A stretch of 64,000 bases of DNA, taken from Moniliella sp. 'wahieum'. Its lineage: Eukaryota; Basidiomycota; Moniliellomycetes; Moniliellales; Moniliellaceae. Shown here in pieces: positions 45,793-56,722 of the stretch. Every line of letters begins with the position of its first letter. Position 1 is the first letter of the stretch. The position numbers were made by a program, and so were the translations under genes. The stretch spans positions 930,001-994,000 of the forward strand of contig RSEE01000006.1 in the NCBI GenBank assembly GCA_003971905.1, given 5' to 3'. The notes under the pieces were generated by a model. That model was given only the letters and a program-made list of their open reading frames with translations, ran no database searches and was not told the origin of the DNA.

Positions 45793-46440
45793 ATGCACGT
45801 CTCCCCGGCTGCTCTCATCACCATCCCCTGCGTCTGGCCCAGACGACGCGCGTCAGCTCCGACTGGAACGAGGCGCTGGCACGCGGCCGCTCGCTCTACC
45901 GCCTGTGGTACCGCTCCGCCCCGAGATCTGCACCATCTACGCCCTCAACCTGCCCCCCTCGACCCTGCGCGCCAAGTTCCGCACCGCGTTTGAGGCCAAC
46001 CGCGACGTCAAGGATCTGGCCGTGTACGACCTCCTGCTTCACAAGGGCTACGTTGAATTCCAGGAGACGGTCAACATGTGGAAACAACGACCCCACGTTA
46101 TGCGTTGGTTCCATGAAGAAGAGGTACGCCCCCCCCCCCCCCCCCTTTTAATGTGCTGGTGTCTCCCTCCCCCCCTGGCTCTGTCTGCCTTTGTCAGCGT
46201 CGGGGCATGGGCGAGTGAAGTGGGTGCTGTGCTGACACGATGGCTGACTGTCTTCTGACCTGCGTCGCCGTTCTCTTGGGCCTTGCTAGAGCGACCGTAT
46301 GTACTTTTCGCATCCCACGACTACGGAATAATACTAACTTTCGTGTGTTTTGCGCCTGCGCAGCTACTCCCAAGACGTTCCTCGACCGCTTCTATGCTAC
46401 TCGGGACGAGGGCCGCGGGCCCAATGGCCGTGGGCTGTAG
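45793..46440 (+). CDS. Complex I LYR subunit NDUFA6 (B14, 14 kDa)
   Basis: An accessory subunit of mitochondrial NADH:ubiquinone oxidoreductase that binds acyl-carrier protein through an LYR motif. ATG 45793 starts MHVSPAALIT. After a frame change the conserved part reads LARGRSLYRLWYRSAP (LYR motif), EICTIYALNLPPSTLR, KFRTAFEANRDVKDLAVYDL and NMWKQRPHVMRWFHEEE. Exon 1 ends at 46123. A 7-nt microexon (46290-46296) is proposed, then the last exon 46364-46440 reads PTPKTFLDRFYATRDEGRGP. The microexon has consensus AG before and GTATGT after it, and it restores the frame required by the conserved KTFLDRFY. About 140 aa. The first intron (46124-46289) contains a C-run of about 18 nt. Confidence 0.85.
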
Positions 46441-46715
46441 GCTGTTTCGCTTCCGCGCACAATGACATGCTCCCGCTGTTTCTTATGACAGACTGGGTAG
46501 GCCTTGTGGACGTAGGATGTATATAGCCCGTAATGTCCCCGTGTGGCAGCAGCGCACAAGGTATGCCTACGCCTGGATGCCTCTCTCGCTGCTAAGCAGA
46601 CCCTCATCTGGGTACGCACTCAAGGTTAAACCCTCCTCGCCGGATGCGGGCGGTGAGTGTAGGTGTTCTGCCAAAGAAGGTAGGTTGTGGAATTCTGACT
46701 AAAGGCAAAAAAGAG

Positions 46716-46800
46716 TAGCTACCGTCGGTCTTGATCCGACGACCTGTGGGTCGCACTAGGAATTATGAGCCCACCGCTCTTCCGCCTGAGCTAGGTAGCT
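46716..46800 (-). tRNA. Initiator tRNA-Met (anticodon CAT) with a 12-nt intron
   Basis: Cloverleaf: acceptor AGCTACC/GGTAGCT with discriminator A; D-arm GCTC-AGGCGGAA-GAGC; anticodon stem GTGGG/CCCAC with loop CTCATAA (anticodon at 46765-46767); T-arm GTCGG-ATCAAGA-CCGAC. Initiator hallmarks are all present: A1:U72 pair, three G:C pairs closing the anticodon stem, and A54 and A60 in the T-loop. The intron 46752-46763 sits at position 37/38. Mature length 73 nt. Confidence 0.93.
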
Positions 46801-47267
46801 GCTACATCGATTGGGTTCCTCATAGATACACAACGTATCCGAAAAACAAGTCCATCATGCCCATATCCTGCTCCTTCGCACACGCGCGTTCACGCCCTGG
46901 CCTATGTCTCCATCAACTCAGCCACCACAAGAGAGGCAACCAGCCCTGCCTGGCTATGGGTACGATGCATGCGATAATATGTCGAAGTCATCAGCCTAGA
47001 CAGCATCGGCCTGAGAGGGAGGTTTTCACTTTTCGGTAGCAGACATACGCCGTTGCTGTGCTACTGGACGCCGTGGTATTGGGGGTTCAGTGTTACATAG
47101 CCAGATTCGATGAGATGCTGGGCGCTGAGGCGGGGGCGTGAGATCTAAGAGGGTGCGTTCGATGCGTGTACGTAGTCAGTCACACTGGTTTTGTGAATTG
47201 CGAGCTGCTCGGATGCACAGCTGCTACATACGGTGGTGTTCACATGGGTCTTTTCTGTCCCACTGTT
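46801..47267. other. Intergenic, no gene seen
   Basis: About 470 bp 5' of the initiator tRNA and upstream of the next (+) gene. No coding signal recognised. Confidence 0.45.
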
Positions 47268-47390
47268 CCCATCCCCACTCCATCCCCATCTCCATCCCCA
47301 TCTCCATTCCCATCTCCATCCCCATCTCCATCCCCATCTGCATTCCCATCTCCATCTCCATCTCCATCTCCATCCCATCTCCATCCCCAC
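47268..47390 (+). repeat. CCATCC/CCATCT polypyrimidine hexanucleotide array
   Basis: About 20 units of TCCATC/CCCATC, ending 6 bp before the ATG of the next gene. Because it is just upstream of the start codon it probably lies in the 5' UTR or core promoter. Strand-asymmetric CT composition. Confidence 0.85.
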
Positions 47391-47395
47391 CTGCC

Positions 47396-48437
47396 ATGGA
47401 GCCCGGCCGCAAACGTCTCCGCACGGACGCCAGGCGGTCGATGCCCTCACTCGGCGCTGCACCGCCTTCCCCCTCGCCACTAATACCGTTCGCCATCCCA
47501 TTCCAGCCGCCTGATCGGCCCCTCCACCGCCGCGCCTCCGCGCCCCTCTTCCCCTACCCCCCCATTCCTATCGCCCACGAGGGCGACGACGACGATTTCT
47601 TTCTCAGCTTCTCGCGATATACGCACCTTCCTCGCCGGCGACATCGCTCCTCCCGCTTGCCCTCGTTCCCCTTCCCGGCGTCACCTCAGCCCGTCCCCCC
47701 GTCCGAGCCAGCGGGGACCCCCCATATTACCCCACCCTCTACGCCGCGTAGGCACAAGCATTCCTACTCTGCTACTACCATCTCCTCTTCTTGCACACTC
47801 GTCTCCCCCACCTTGCCAAGACATCTCCCATCGAGGAATGGGACATTGCTGATCTTCTCCGTCAGATTGACGAGCTACAGTCGCTTCCTTCCCCTGCTCA
47901 AGACGGGGTAGACGGGTGCTCCGACCGGAATGAACTTGAGCCTCCTCGCTCTCCTTCCCACGAGGAAGACGACGACATTGCCTTCTTATGTCGGAGGAGG
48001 ACGAGGAGGACATCTCTCTTTCCTCCCTCCAAGAAGACCTGTGGCGTGCCCCGATCTCCGCCGAAGGGTATGCTGCTCTCTCCCTCGCTGCCTCCCTACC
48101 TCCCGAATGGGCAGACGAGTCCTCCGGTGCTCCTGTGTCGAATTATGCGTCGGGCCAGGAGGGGAGCCAAGCAGGATGGTCCTCTCTTTGGCTCAGCGAT
48201 GGAACGCGATCGCACCTGTGGTGCCTGCTGGGGAGTGGGTTGGACGATGTGCACCAGGAAGGACTCCTGATGGAGATCGAACTGGTGGAATGGGTTCGAT
48301 CTTTCTCCCATCGCATCACCCTATTGGTCTCGACTTGGCTCGCGTTTGTCTTGGTGGTATTTTGTACAAGCGTGTTCCTGCTTGTGTACGTTCTCCTCCT
48401 TATATCGTTCATCCCCTGCTCGCCCAGCACATGCTGA
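47396..48437 (+). CDS. Uncharacterised protein: Pro/Arg-rich, acidic, possible C-terminal membrane segment
   Basis: No family recognised. ATG at 47396 (MEPGRKRLRTDARRSMPSLG) lies right after a CT-repeat leader. Successive frames give PLHRRASAPLFPYPP, GDDDDFFLSFSRYTHLPRRR, IEEWDIADLLRQIDELQSL, EEDDDIAFL and MSEEDEEDISLSSLQEDLWR, then EGYAALSLAASLPPEWADES and MEIELVEWVRSFSHRI. It ends with a strongly hydrophobic stretch (LLVSTWLAFVLVVFCTSVFL) before the stop at 48437. The hydrophobic part may instead be a translated intron or 3' UTR. The basic NLS-like start plus RASAP and acidic blocks suggest a regulatory protein, which is only an impression. About 340 aa, two or more frame changes. Confidence 0.5.
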
Positions 48438-48643
48438 CCTGTCCCATCAGACAGGGACCCCGTCGCGTTCTCGTTTTTCCCAATGACCTGTAGCTGCATA
48501 TCTCGTGTATCTGATATCAATTAGTAGGTAGCTTTCCTATAGCTCGTAGCAATCCGGATTCATCTCGACGATCCATATGACCCATGCAGAGCGTGCCGGC
48601 TCCGTCCCCCCGCCGAGCGGGCCGAGGGGAGGCTCAGGGCTAA

Positions 48644-51523
48644 CTAGCCCATCAACTTGTACTTGTCCCACTGCATCTCCTGGTGTAGAATCCCATCGAG
48701 GATCAGCTCCGCCGTCCAGACCCGGACGGGGGAGCCATCGACACAGCGGTCCTCGCTCAGTTGATCCCACAATCGCCGATCCGCTTCGGACGAAATAATG
48801 TGCACCGTATCGGGAAAGGGCAAGATGTAATCAACGTTGAGCGTTTTCTTCGTCTTCCCCCCAGCCGCCAGCACCACCATTCGCAACACCTCTTCCGACG
48901 GGGTCACTTTGGGTGTAAATATGAACGTGTGGCCGGCCAGCAGCTCGCCGTGGCTTCGCCGCCGCGCCAAAGAAGACGACAAGGTCATCCCACGCACCTT
49001 TTCGTTTTTCTTGTCCTGCAACGCATACTCCGTTGGATCGCCAACCTGCTCCTCGCGTAACAGTGCCTTTAACCACTGCGGCGTCACCACCTCCACCCCT
49101 CTCGCTACCGCACAGAGCAACTTGGGTGTCCGCTGCAACGACGCCGCTACCAACACCTCCGTCTGTCCCGTCACTTCCGCCTGTTTCCACCACCCAAGCT
49201 TGCGCAACTGTTTCTCCTCTTGGGCGGAAACGTCGACGGAGGTAGTGGTAAAGTACCGTTTCGTCGTTCCCGCGGGTGTCGTAGGCGTTTGGGAGCTCGG
49301 TGTCCCGCGAACTCGTTTTCGGTCCCGCGGCGTGGCGGTAACGGGGGAACTGGCCTGGTCCCGTTCGCGTCTACGAGGTGTGCCTTTCTTGACATCGGCT
49401 GCGCCAGCCATGGAGGATGGAGCTTTCTTGCCCCTGCGCTGCACGGGCGTCGCCACTTCTTCTTCTTCTTCCGCCCCATCTCGGGCTTCCATCGTCTCGT
49501 CCACAGCAGTCGGGGGGTGGCGCCACCTTCTTGGCGTCGCGCCGTACGGGTTTGGAGGAAACGACTGGCTCTACCTTGGGGTCTTCCTCTTGGGGTGGGC
49601 GACGCCTCTTGCCGGTCGCCTTCTTTTGTGGGACAGGTGTTTTCTTCATGGCGGGAGCCTCCGACGGGCGCCTGTAGGCCCGGGGCTTGATCAACTGTTG
49701 TTGGCTCCGCCAGAGCATTGCCAAGCAGCCCATCCTGTACCTTGGGGGGTGCGCTATCGGAAGGGCTGCTTGCTCTTGGGGCTCTTGCTGGTCCAACCCG
49801 TTCTTCGTCTCCCCTGCTCTCACTTGTTCGACTCGGGAGGGAAGGGAGACAGTGTCATCGTACCCCCCCCTGTCTGGGCATGTACCCACTCGGTCGCATG
49901 CACAATCCACGGCCGCAGCACATCCCGGTCCAACTTGGCTCGCCCGACCAGACCTTGCATTTTTACGTTGGACGGGAACTGGGTGTACGCACGGCTCGCC
50001 TCGACGCCTCGATCGCTCCAGGTGACCAACAGTCTTCCAGCCAGGTATGATTGACCACCTGGATCCCCCATGAGCTGGCGCGTTGGACTTTGTCGCCCGT
50101 CAAGGAAGCTGTGAGCAGGTGCGTGTTGCGCGAGCTCATCTCAGGGGTCCAGCACGCCCCGGCACGTCGCACCAGTTCTTTCAGGTACGATCGCGCTTGG
50201 CCCGTGTAGTTGCTGAGGGTGAAGACGTAGTTGGAGAAATTGGGAATGGGCCGGGAAGGGAAAGGGGAATGAAGGAGATGGTCCATGGGTTCGACCAGGC
50301 GGCCATAGGCTACCACGTACCACAGCCAACTGCTCGTTGCCAAACGTTTGCCCAAATGCAATGCCCATTGCCTCCCGGTGAATCGCGAAAGGAGGTGACC
50401 ACCACATCGCTCTCCATCACCGCCGAGCTCAGATCGTCCTCGGCCGGTCGTTCCACCCATATACCCCCGTGGTCCAACACACTCTTCTGCGCCATTGCAG
50501 GGATGGCGAACTGACTTCCTCGTCAGGCAGGAACAAGAGCTTGAGACCTTGCAGCGCATCTTTCCGCTGAAATAAGGACACCCGGCCTTCTTTGGGTGGA
50601 GCAAAGAGCTTGGCCAGGTCCGTGGAGGGGGCGAGAGGGACGGCGGGGGGGCCAGTTGGTCGGGCAGGCACAGAAGCTTCCGGGGCGGGAGCGGGCTGGC
50701 GGTGCGAAAGAGGCGGCTGATCTGTGCGTAAGAAAGAGGGTGCACCCTCCCGATCCAAGGGCCAGCAAATGCGTCTACAGGGAGGAGCGCAGTAAACTTG
50801 ATGCACTCGTTGATCCAAGCAGGATGAACGGCGAGGATGCCCAACTCGCGGTTCTCCTCTTTGCGCAGCACAGCCAAGCTGTTTGAATCTTCCACTGGCG
50901 TGATGAGGTGGGTTACTTCCTTGGTCAAGTTGAGCCGGTAGTGTCCGCCCAGACTTGGATCGCACCCAAGACCAGCTCTGATTCCGTCTGGTTGATCCGC
51001 GACAGATGGACCACAACGCCACTAAAGATCCGCGCCGGGTCGGGGGAGAAGTACCGCTCTGCCTGTCGCGAAGCCAAAATGACGAGCGCACGACCCATTC
51101 GGGACTGACGACTGTGGCACGTGTTGTGTCCCGTCTTCGGCGAGACCGTCGGCTTGCGGGTCGCCACACAGATCGTACTCGGGGAAACTGATGGTGTGCG
51201 TGACGACGTGGGTGACTACGCCAGCGTCAAAGCGGTACGAAGGGGGGAGGTCCTCAGCTTGTTGCGAAGCGGGTTGCTGGGCGAGACGATCGCGACGCTG
51301 TTGTCTCCAGGTGGGGCTGTGGGCGTCCCACTCGGTTGCGCCGGCGCGGGTGAGGAGCCTGCGGAGCTGGGATGGGTCAGTGGCGCGGGAGAGAAGAAGG
51401 GCACGAGGCGGGGGAGCGTACGTTGTCCGTTTCGCCCGCGTCCAGGTCGGTGTTGAGGAAGAATACGACGTCGCGCATGTCGGGCAGCGCGACGGCGGTG
51501 CTGGTGAGCGTGGTGCGGGCCAT
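48644..51523 (-). CDS. BRC1: Multi-BRCT genome-maintenance protein, Brc1/Rtt107-like
   Basis: Brc1/Rtt107 bind phosphorylated H2A at damaged forks and scaffold repair complexes. ATG 51523 (MARTTLTSTAVALPDMRDVV). The first BRCT strand DVVFFLNTDLDAGETDN is joined by intron 51367-51421 to LRRLLTRAGATEWDAHS. Further BRCT blocks: VVSPEWVVRS (about 51,090), GVVVHLSRINQTESELVLGA and HPAWINECIKF (about 50,810). The next block is YVFTLSNYTGQARSYLKELV to GIQVVNHTWLEDC (50,240-50,040). The Lys/Pro/Ser-rich linker is basic. The C-terminal pair reads AGHTFIFTPKV to WTAELILDGILHQEMQWDKY, stopping at 48644. At least five BRCT folds are visible, with six expected for Rtt107/Brc1. About 930 aa. The last 860 bp are open without a shift; earlier parts need several. 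PTIP-like is the alternative. Confidence 0.8.
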
Positions 51524-51900
51524 GCTGTGGGCGAGGCGAGGGGCGAGCAAGACAGGTGGTTGGTGGCGGCCACGTTGGTCAAATCCCTCGGCGGGGCGCG
51601 ACGCGTTCGGGATGCAACCGAGCGCGGCGCAGCGGCAGTGTGGGCCAGCGCTGATTCATCGGTGATGGTGGATTGATTGATTGATGGCCGCTTGGTGCTG
51701 GTGCTGCCTGCTTTCTGCTTTCTCTCTGTCTTCGGGGATGCGTTGGCGTGATCAAGTCGATGGGAATCGATTCATAACCGCCGTGGACTACGAACAGCTC
51801 AGGCCGAGCAGAGGCAGGATGGGATAGAGCAATGGATTGGCAGAACAGCGCACAGTGACTCTGTCCGGCCCGCAGGACAAAGAAGGGGCTGGGCTACATG
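51524..51900. other. Intergenic between UBP15 (3') and the BRCT gene (5')
   Basis: 377 bp separating two tandem (-) genes. Promoter of the BRCT gene. No motif recognised. Confidence 0.4.
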
Positions 51901-54900
51901 TTAGGAGATATGGATCCCGCGTTCCTGCGCCGCCGCCAACGCCAGCCGGTGGCCGCGGGCCGAGCGGTCCAGGTGGTCGAGCGCAACAAGGTAGTCGTCC
52001 GTAACGTCGTCAAACGGCACCGAGTCCGCCTCTAGGTAGTCCGGCTTGATCCCGCGCAGGGGCAAGCGCGCCACCTTGATCTTGCCAAACTCCTTCTCGG
52101 TCATGGCCAGGCGGGCGCGCAGACGCGCCTTCATCGCCTCCAGTCCCTCCCCGGCCGCAGCACAAACTGGAACGGCACGCCCGTTGCGCGGCTGGCGTCC
52201 TTGTGGAAGTGCATCACCGTCACGATCTTCCGCTCGGGATTCGGCGTGGCGGGGTCGACGACCTGTGCAAATAAAAGCTCCATCTCGTCGCCCGGCACCT
52301 CCTCGGCGTACACCTCCGTCTCGTCTCCGAGCTTGTCGATCGAGTCGCTGGTGTGGAACTGCACGAGTCGGCGTCCGTCGTCGGTAAGTTGCGAGAGCCG
52401 AATCCGCGTCGGCGGAGGCAAATTGAACGCCAGCGAGTCCCCAGGCAGCGGCACCAGCGCTGGCACCTCTTCCCCGTTATCCTTACGCTGAAGGATGGGG
52501 ATCCGAGGATGCTCCTCCACCTGCTCCACCTTGGCGAGCTCGTACTGCACCGCACCAAACGTGGTCATTTTGTTCAGGAGGTACTGCCGTTCGCCTTGTT
52601 CCTTGTTATTCATCCCCATCCAGTAGATCGTCAGCGGCCGCTTGGCCTCCATCTCCACTAGAGGGACCTCCAACACCTCGTAGTACACCTTGCCCCCGCC
52701 AGCCTGGACGGAAGTCATGGCAATGTCGTACACCGCCATGGGAGCATTGGACCTGAGCACCTGCTTGGGTGTCTGGTTCGGTCCATTCGCCAGTGTGAAC
52801 CGCAACATGCTCCCGTCAACGCCTAGTTGTCTTCCAGCTTTTTGGGCCAACGCCTCATGCCCGAGCCGGCGATCAAGAGGGAGGGTGAACTCCTCCCCCT
52901 CGGTGCCGGGGAAGGGAGCAAACTCCACCTCAACCTTGTTGTGGAGAAAGTCATAAAACAAGATCGGGTTGGAAGGAGCTCCTTCTTCCACTTGTCCTGG
53001 CTCCTCGTCCTTCTCCTCGCCCTCGCCTTCACCTTCACCTTCACCTTGGAAACAAATAATGTCACCAGTGAGAATTCTGACGCACCAAAGCTAGAGTTGA
53101 GGTTCATCGGGTCAATCATGCCAGGCTTAATTTCCTCGTATAGCTTGACCCCCATCGAGGCAGGCCAGCCCATCGTCTCCTTACTCGCGGTAGAATGGAG
53201 CCAACGGAGTCTGTGCTCTGCACATACACAGTCCCTGCACCTAGGAGTGTTTGGCGTCGAGGGTCAAAGTGCTTGAGGAACAACAGGCTCCAGTTGTCGG
53301 GTTCGGCAAGGGCGGCAGGTGGCACGCTGGCCAACGGCTCAACGTACAACCAAAGCTCGGGTGTGCGCGCCCGTCAGTCGTTCCCTCACCTCTTCCACCG
53401 TCCACTCTTTGCCCTCCGGCACCAATTCGTCCGGTCGAATCGTTCGATTCTGTCTCCAGACCAGCACCCACACACGTACCTCGTCAGCCGAAACCCCAAG
53501 AGCAGAGGCGAGGATCTCCTTGGCATTATCAAAAGGTTCTGACCGGGACACCCGAACACTCGGCACGTCCTGCAATGTCGTGGGCGTGCGGTCAGAAACC
53601 TTGGCCAGGTCAAAGCCTTGATACGTCTTGAAGAGCGGAAGGGTGATGGGGCGAAGGTTGAGGTAAAGGTGTTGTTCTTCTTTCTGACGACGGAGGGACT
53701 CAATCTCCTGCCGCTCCTCCTCCACCCGACGCTTGAGATGCGCTGGCGTCTCGTCATCAGCCAGAGGCTTGAGTACCTGGGCCCGTTCCGCGTTCCGCAC
53801 ATAGACCAACATGTAAGCATTGGTGAACCGCTTGATGGGCTGTCCTACTCTCTTCAGTGGCAACCCGCGCGCATGAGGCGCGCCTCCAAAGTTATCCTCG
53901 AGCACTTCGCGCTCGGTCGCAGGTGTGACCCTGTCATCATCAAACTTGAACCACTCTCCCGCCTCATCCGGCTTCAACAGCGCAAAGTAGTGCCCGCCGT
54001 GGAGATCACCCGAATGGACCAAGACACCATGCAGCGAATACCTCCAATCTTCACCCCAGCCTGGGCTGTCCTTGTCGATAAACTCGCCCAGATCAACCTC
54101 AAGAGGGAACTCATACCGGTCATTGATCTTGACCATAGCGTCACGTTCAATGTCGTACTCGAACCGCTTGAGTTGGAGGTGCAAGACAGGAGGGAAGGAT
54201 TCGAAAATCACACCTTTCGTCGCGTCTTGCAGCCCGTACCCTTCGGCGCGATACTGGTTCTCCCCGTCCAGCCTCTCCACTTGAACATAGTCCCGGAACG
54301 AGTCGACAAGCGTGGGGAGACCCTTGACGTTGAGTTGGATGTCGTAAAAGTCCTCGGTCCGACTGGATTCGTAGTCGACATCGATACACTTGATGTAACT
54401 CTTCATCCGGCCCTTGAAGAGCTTGCTGATCATCCCATCCGCCTTGGTGCCTTTCATTTTCTCTTCCAACTTGTCCTGCAGAACACGGTTAAACTCTTGC
54501 ACGTCGTGTTGGAGGAACGAGTCGAGCGATTTCCAGCCAAACGAACGGGTCAGCTCGGTTGTTCCTACTGGCTCGGAGGAGGATTGCAGGTGGTAAACTC
54601 GCTGCAACGCGAGCGCTACGCTTTCCGACGGAATCTCCCCCTCGGTCGGGACGCCATAGACGGCACGGCGAAACAAGTTGGTGCAGAACAAGGATTGGAG
54701 TAGCGAGTTCATGTAGCATGTTGCACCCTGGTTCTTCAGGCCCACATGTCCCGTCATCGCCTTGGAGTCGTAGCGAGAAAAGTTGTGCCAGAGGACCCCC
54801 TTTTCATCGCGCAGCGAACGAACAAACGCAGTGACGCGCACCTGCTTATCCTCCACCACTGGCCGGCCGTGCTGGGCAGAGGTCAAAGTGGCCAAATCAG

Positions 54901-55550
54901 CAAAGCGGGTGAACCCCCAGTCCACTTCCTCCGAGGTGTAGCGGTGCTGGCCGCTGTTGTGCACGTAAACACGCGGGTCCTCGGGGTTGGAGAGAAGGCT
55001 GAACTGGATGCAATGTGGTCGTCGTAGGACTTGGCTAGGGTACGGGTCGGAGAAGAAACCGCCTTCTCGTCGGCCTCCTCCTGATCCTGAGGGGCTGGGT
55101 GGTCGACGCTAGCGGCCGCGTCGGAGGACGCGGGCTGGGAAAAGTCGACGCACTCGAGGTAAATAAGACCAAGTTCTGGTTCTGTGCTCCATTGCCAAAG
55201 GGGAAGAGGAGGATGCGGAAGCGGTACCCGCCACATCGAAAGATGGGGCTGACGCTGCGGCGTGCCAGTTGGTTCCAGTCGGCAATGTCCCAATGGAATA
55301 CGGTGGCATCCTCCTCGTCCAGGCCGGTATCGGGCAAGAAAAAGTCGACGGCGCTAGCTACCGCTGGGTCAGCACGAGAGCTGCGAAGAGAGGAAGGAGG
55401 GGAGGAGGACATACGATCTACCGTCGACACGAGCTCCTCTACGGGGGACGCCGAGGGGGGATCCTCGTACTGGAACTCCATCTCGGCCAGCGGATCCTGG
55501 ACGGGGGCGGGTGAGTGCGGGGTCAGGGCAGAGGCGGGGCGACGTACCAT
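51901..55550 (-). CDS. UBP15: Ubiquitin carboxyl-terminal hydrolase Ubp15 / USP7 type
   Basis: A cysteine deubiquitinase of the USP7 subclass. ATG 55550 (MVRRPASALTPHSP). The MATH/TRAF-like domain reads TVFHWDIADWNQLA and CGGYRFRILLFPFGN (about 55,310-55,180). The USP catalytic domain lies in a 1.6-kb unbroken stretch: Cys box GLKNQGATCYMNSLLQSLF (catalytic Cys near 54,718), FLQHDVQEFNRVL, and the His box HSGDLHGGHYFALL (near 54,000). A coiled coil HLKRRVEEERQEIESLRRQ follows, then C-terminal ubiquitin-like domains with PIFKTY-type start, LYEEIKPGMIDPMN, YWMGMNNKEQGERQYLL and a final QERGIHIS at 51901. About 1,200 aa, matching Ubp15 (1,230 in yeast). Frame changes near 54,950, 53,340, 53,150, 52,900 and 52,130. 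Substrates are unknown. Confidence 0.93.
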
Positions 55551-55946
55551 GGGGGGCGGAGGGGGTGCTGGCGGTGGTTGGCGTTGGTGGGGCGCAGAGG
55601 CGAGATGAGATGTGCTATCTAGATCGGCCAGGGATCGGATTGCGCTGAGGCTCTCTCTTGTTGCCCCGACGACACCGCCGTCGCCGATGAGTAAGAGGAG
55701 GCCCCGCGCCCAAGCACCCCGGGCGCACGGACACACTGCCCCCGCGCTGCCGCACACCCATTCCGCCCCGGGCCCATGTCGCCGCGCCCGGCACGGCCCA
55801 CCCTCCCCGAACCCTACCGCACGCGCATGTCCCCCGCCCCGTCACGTGCCACCCTGGCCATTCCGCCCTGCGATAGCAGCTCCCACTCGCGCTCGCACTC
55901 GCGCACCCCTCCCCCTCCCCTCTCCCTACCCCCCCGCCCCAGCAAC
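55551..55946. other. Bidirectional promoter, UBP15 / 59-aa protein
   Basis: 396 bp between divergent starts, very C-rich on the (+) strand toward the small gene. No TATA box seen. Confidence 0.45.
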
Positions 55947-56188
55947 ATGGCCCACGACTGGGCCAGCACCTTCGAGTCGGCTGTTATCGTTGTCTTCCTC
56001 CTCCTCCTGGCCTTCATTGTGCTCAAGGTGCTGGAGAGCCGGCCAGCGGACGAGGTGCGTTGCTACTTGCCCCGATGGGCAGCCGTCGACGTTTCCTTCA
56101 CTAACCCGCCCCACAGTGGAACGCCCAGCGCCCACCGCCTGCCAAGAAGGACCAGGCGGAGGGATATTCGTCCGGAGTCAAGGCCTAG
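55947..56188 (+). CDS. 59-aa single-pass membrane protein, two exons
   Basis: Exon 1 55947-56054, intron 56055-56116 (GTGCGT donor, CTAAC branch point, CAG acceptor), exon 2 56117-56188. The joined frame is intact: start MAHDWASTFESAVIVVFLLL, a single transmembrane helix (residues about 11-28), then the polar tail LESRPADE joined to WNAQRPPPAKKDQAEGY and ending SSGVKA. I recognise no family. The consistent splice signals, uninterrupted frame and C-rich promoter shared with UBP15 support a real gene. By positive-inside reasoning, the Lys/Arg-containing C-terminus is probably cytosolic. Confidence 0.7.
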
Positions 56189-56722
56189 CTACTCCGGGGG
56201 CGATACCCATCCGGCAGAGAATTCGATGCGGAAGTGGTTACATGTGTCGCTGCGGCGAGTCCTGTGCGGCCAATCCTAATAGGACCAACTGGCGCCCCCG
56301 GCACAGCCAGCCGTGACGCTGCCAGTGCGGGTCGATGGTCTGGATGCCCGCTGTTTTGGTTGGGAGTCCAGCAGCAAGGTGGGAGTGGTTAGGGTGGGAT
56401 GTGGCATAGCCGAGGGTAGCTGGCTTGCTGTTTGCGGACGAGGCGACTGGGCGCAGCGGCATGGATCGTCCGATTGGTCGGAGCAGATGACGTCGGTGGG
56501 GGCGGGGTACGTAAGCAGGCTGTCTGTGCGCCACAATGCGAGGACTCCGACTCAGTGGCTCAGCTCAGCGGCGGTCGCAATCCCAAGTCACATGATCACA
56601 TTTATCCGCCTGGCGCCCGCTTGGGTCGCCGCCCCGCCACGCCCCTTCTCCGCCCCCCCCATCCACCCCGTTGCCGCCGCCGCTCGTCTCTCCCCCCCCC
56701 CGCCGCCCCCACTCTTTCCCGC
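56189..56722. other. Intergenic, UBC8 promoter
   Basis: About 530 bp. C-rich runs immediately precede the UBC8 ATG. No gene recognised. Confidence 0.4.

Noticed and set aside
53618-54703. 361-codon (+) open frame
   Set aside because: It is exactly antisense to the conserved USP catalytic domain of Ubp15 and has no features of its own; an antisense shadow of a strongly coding GC-rich exon.
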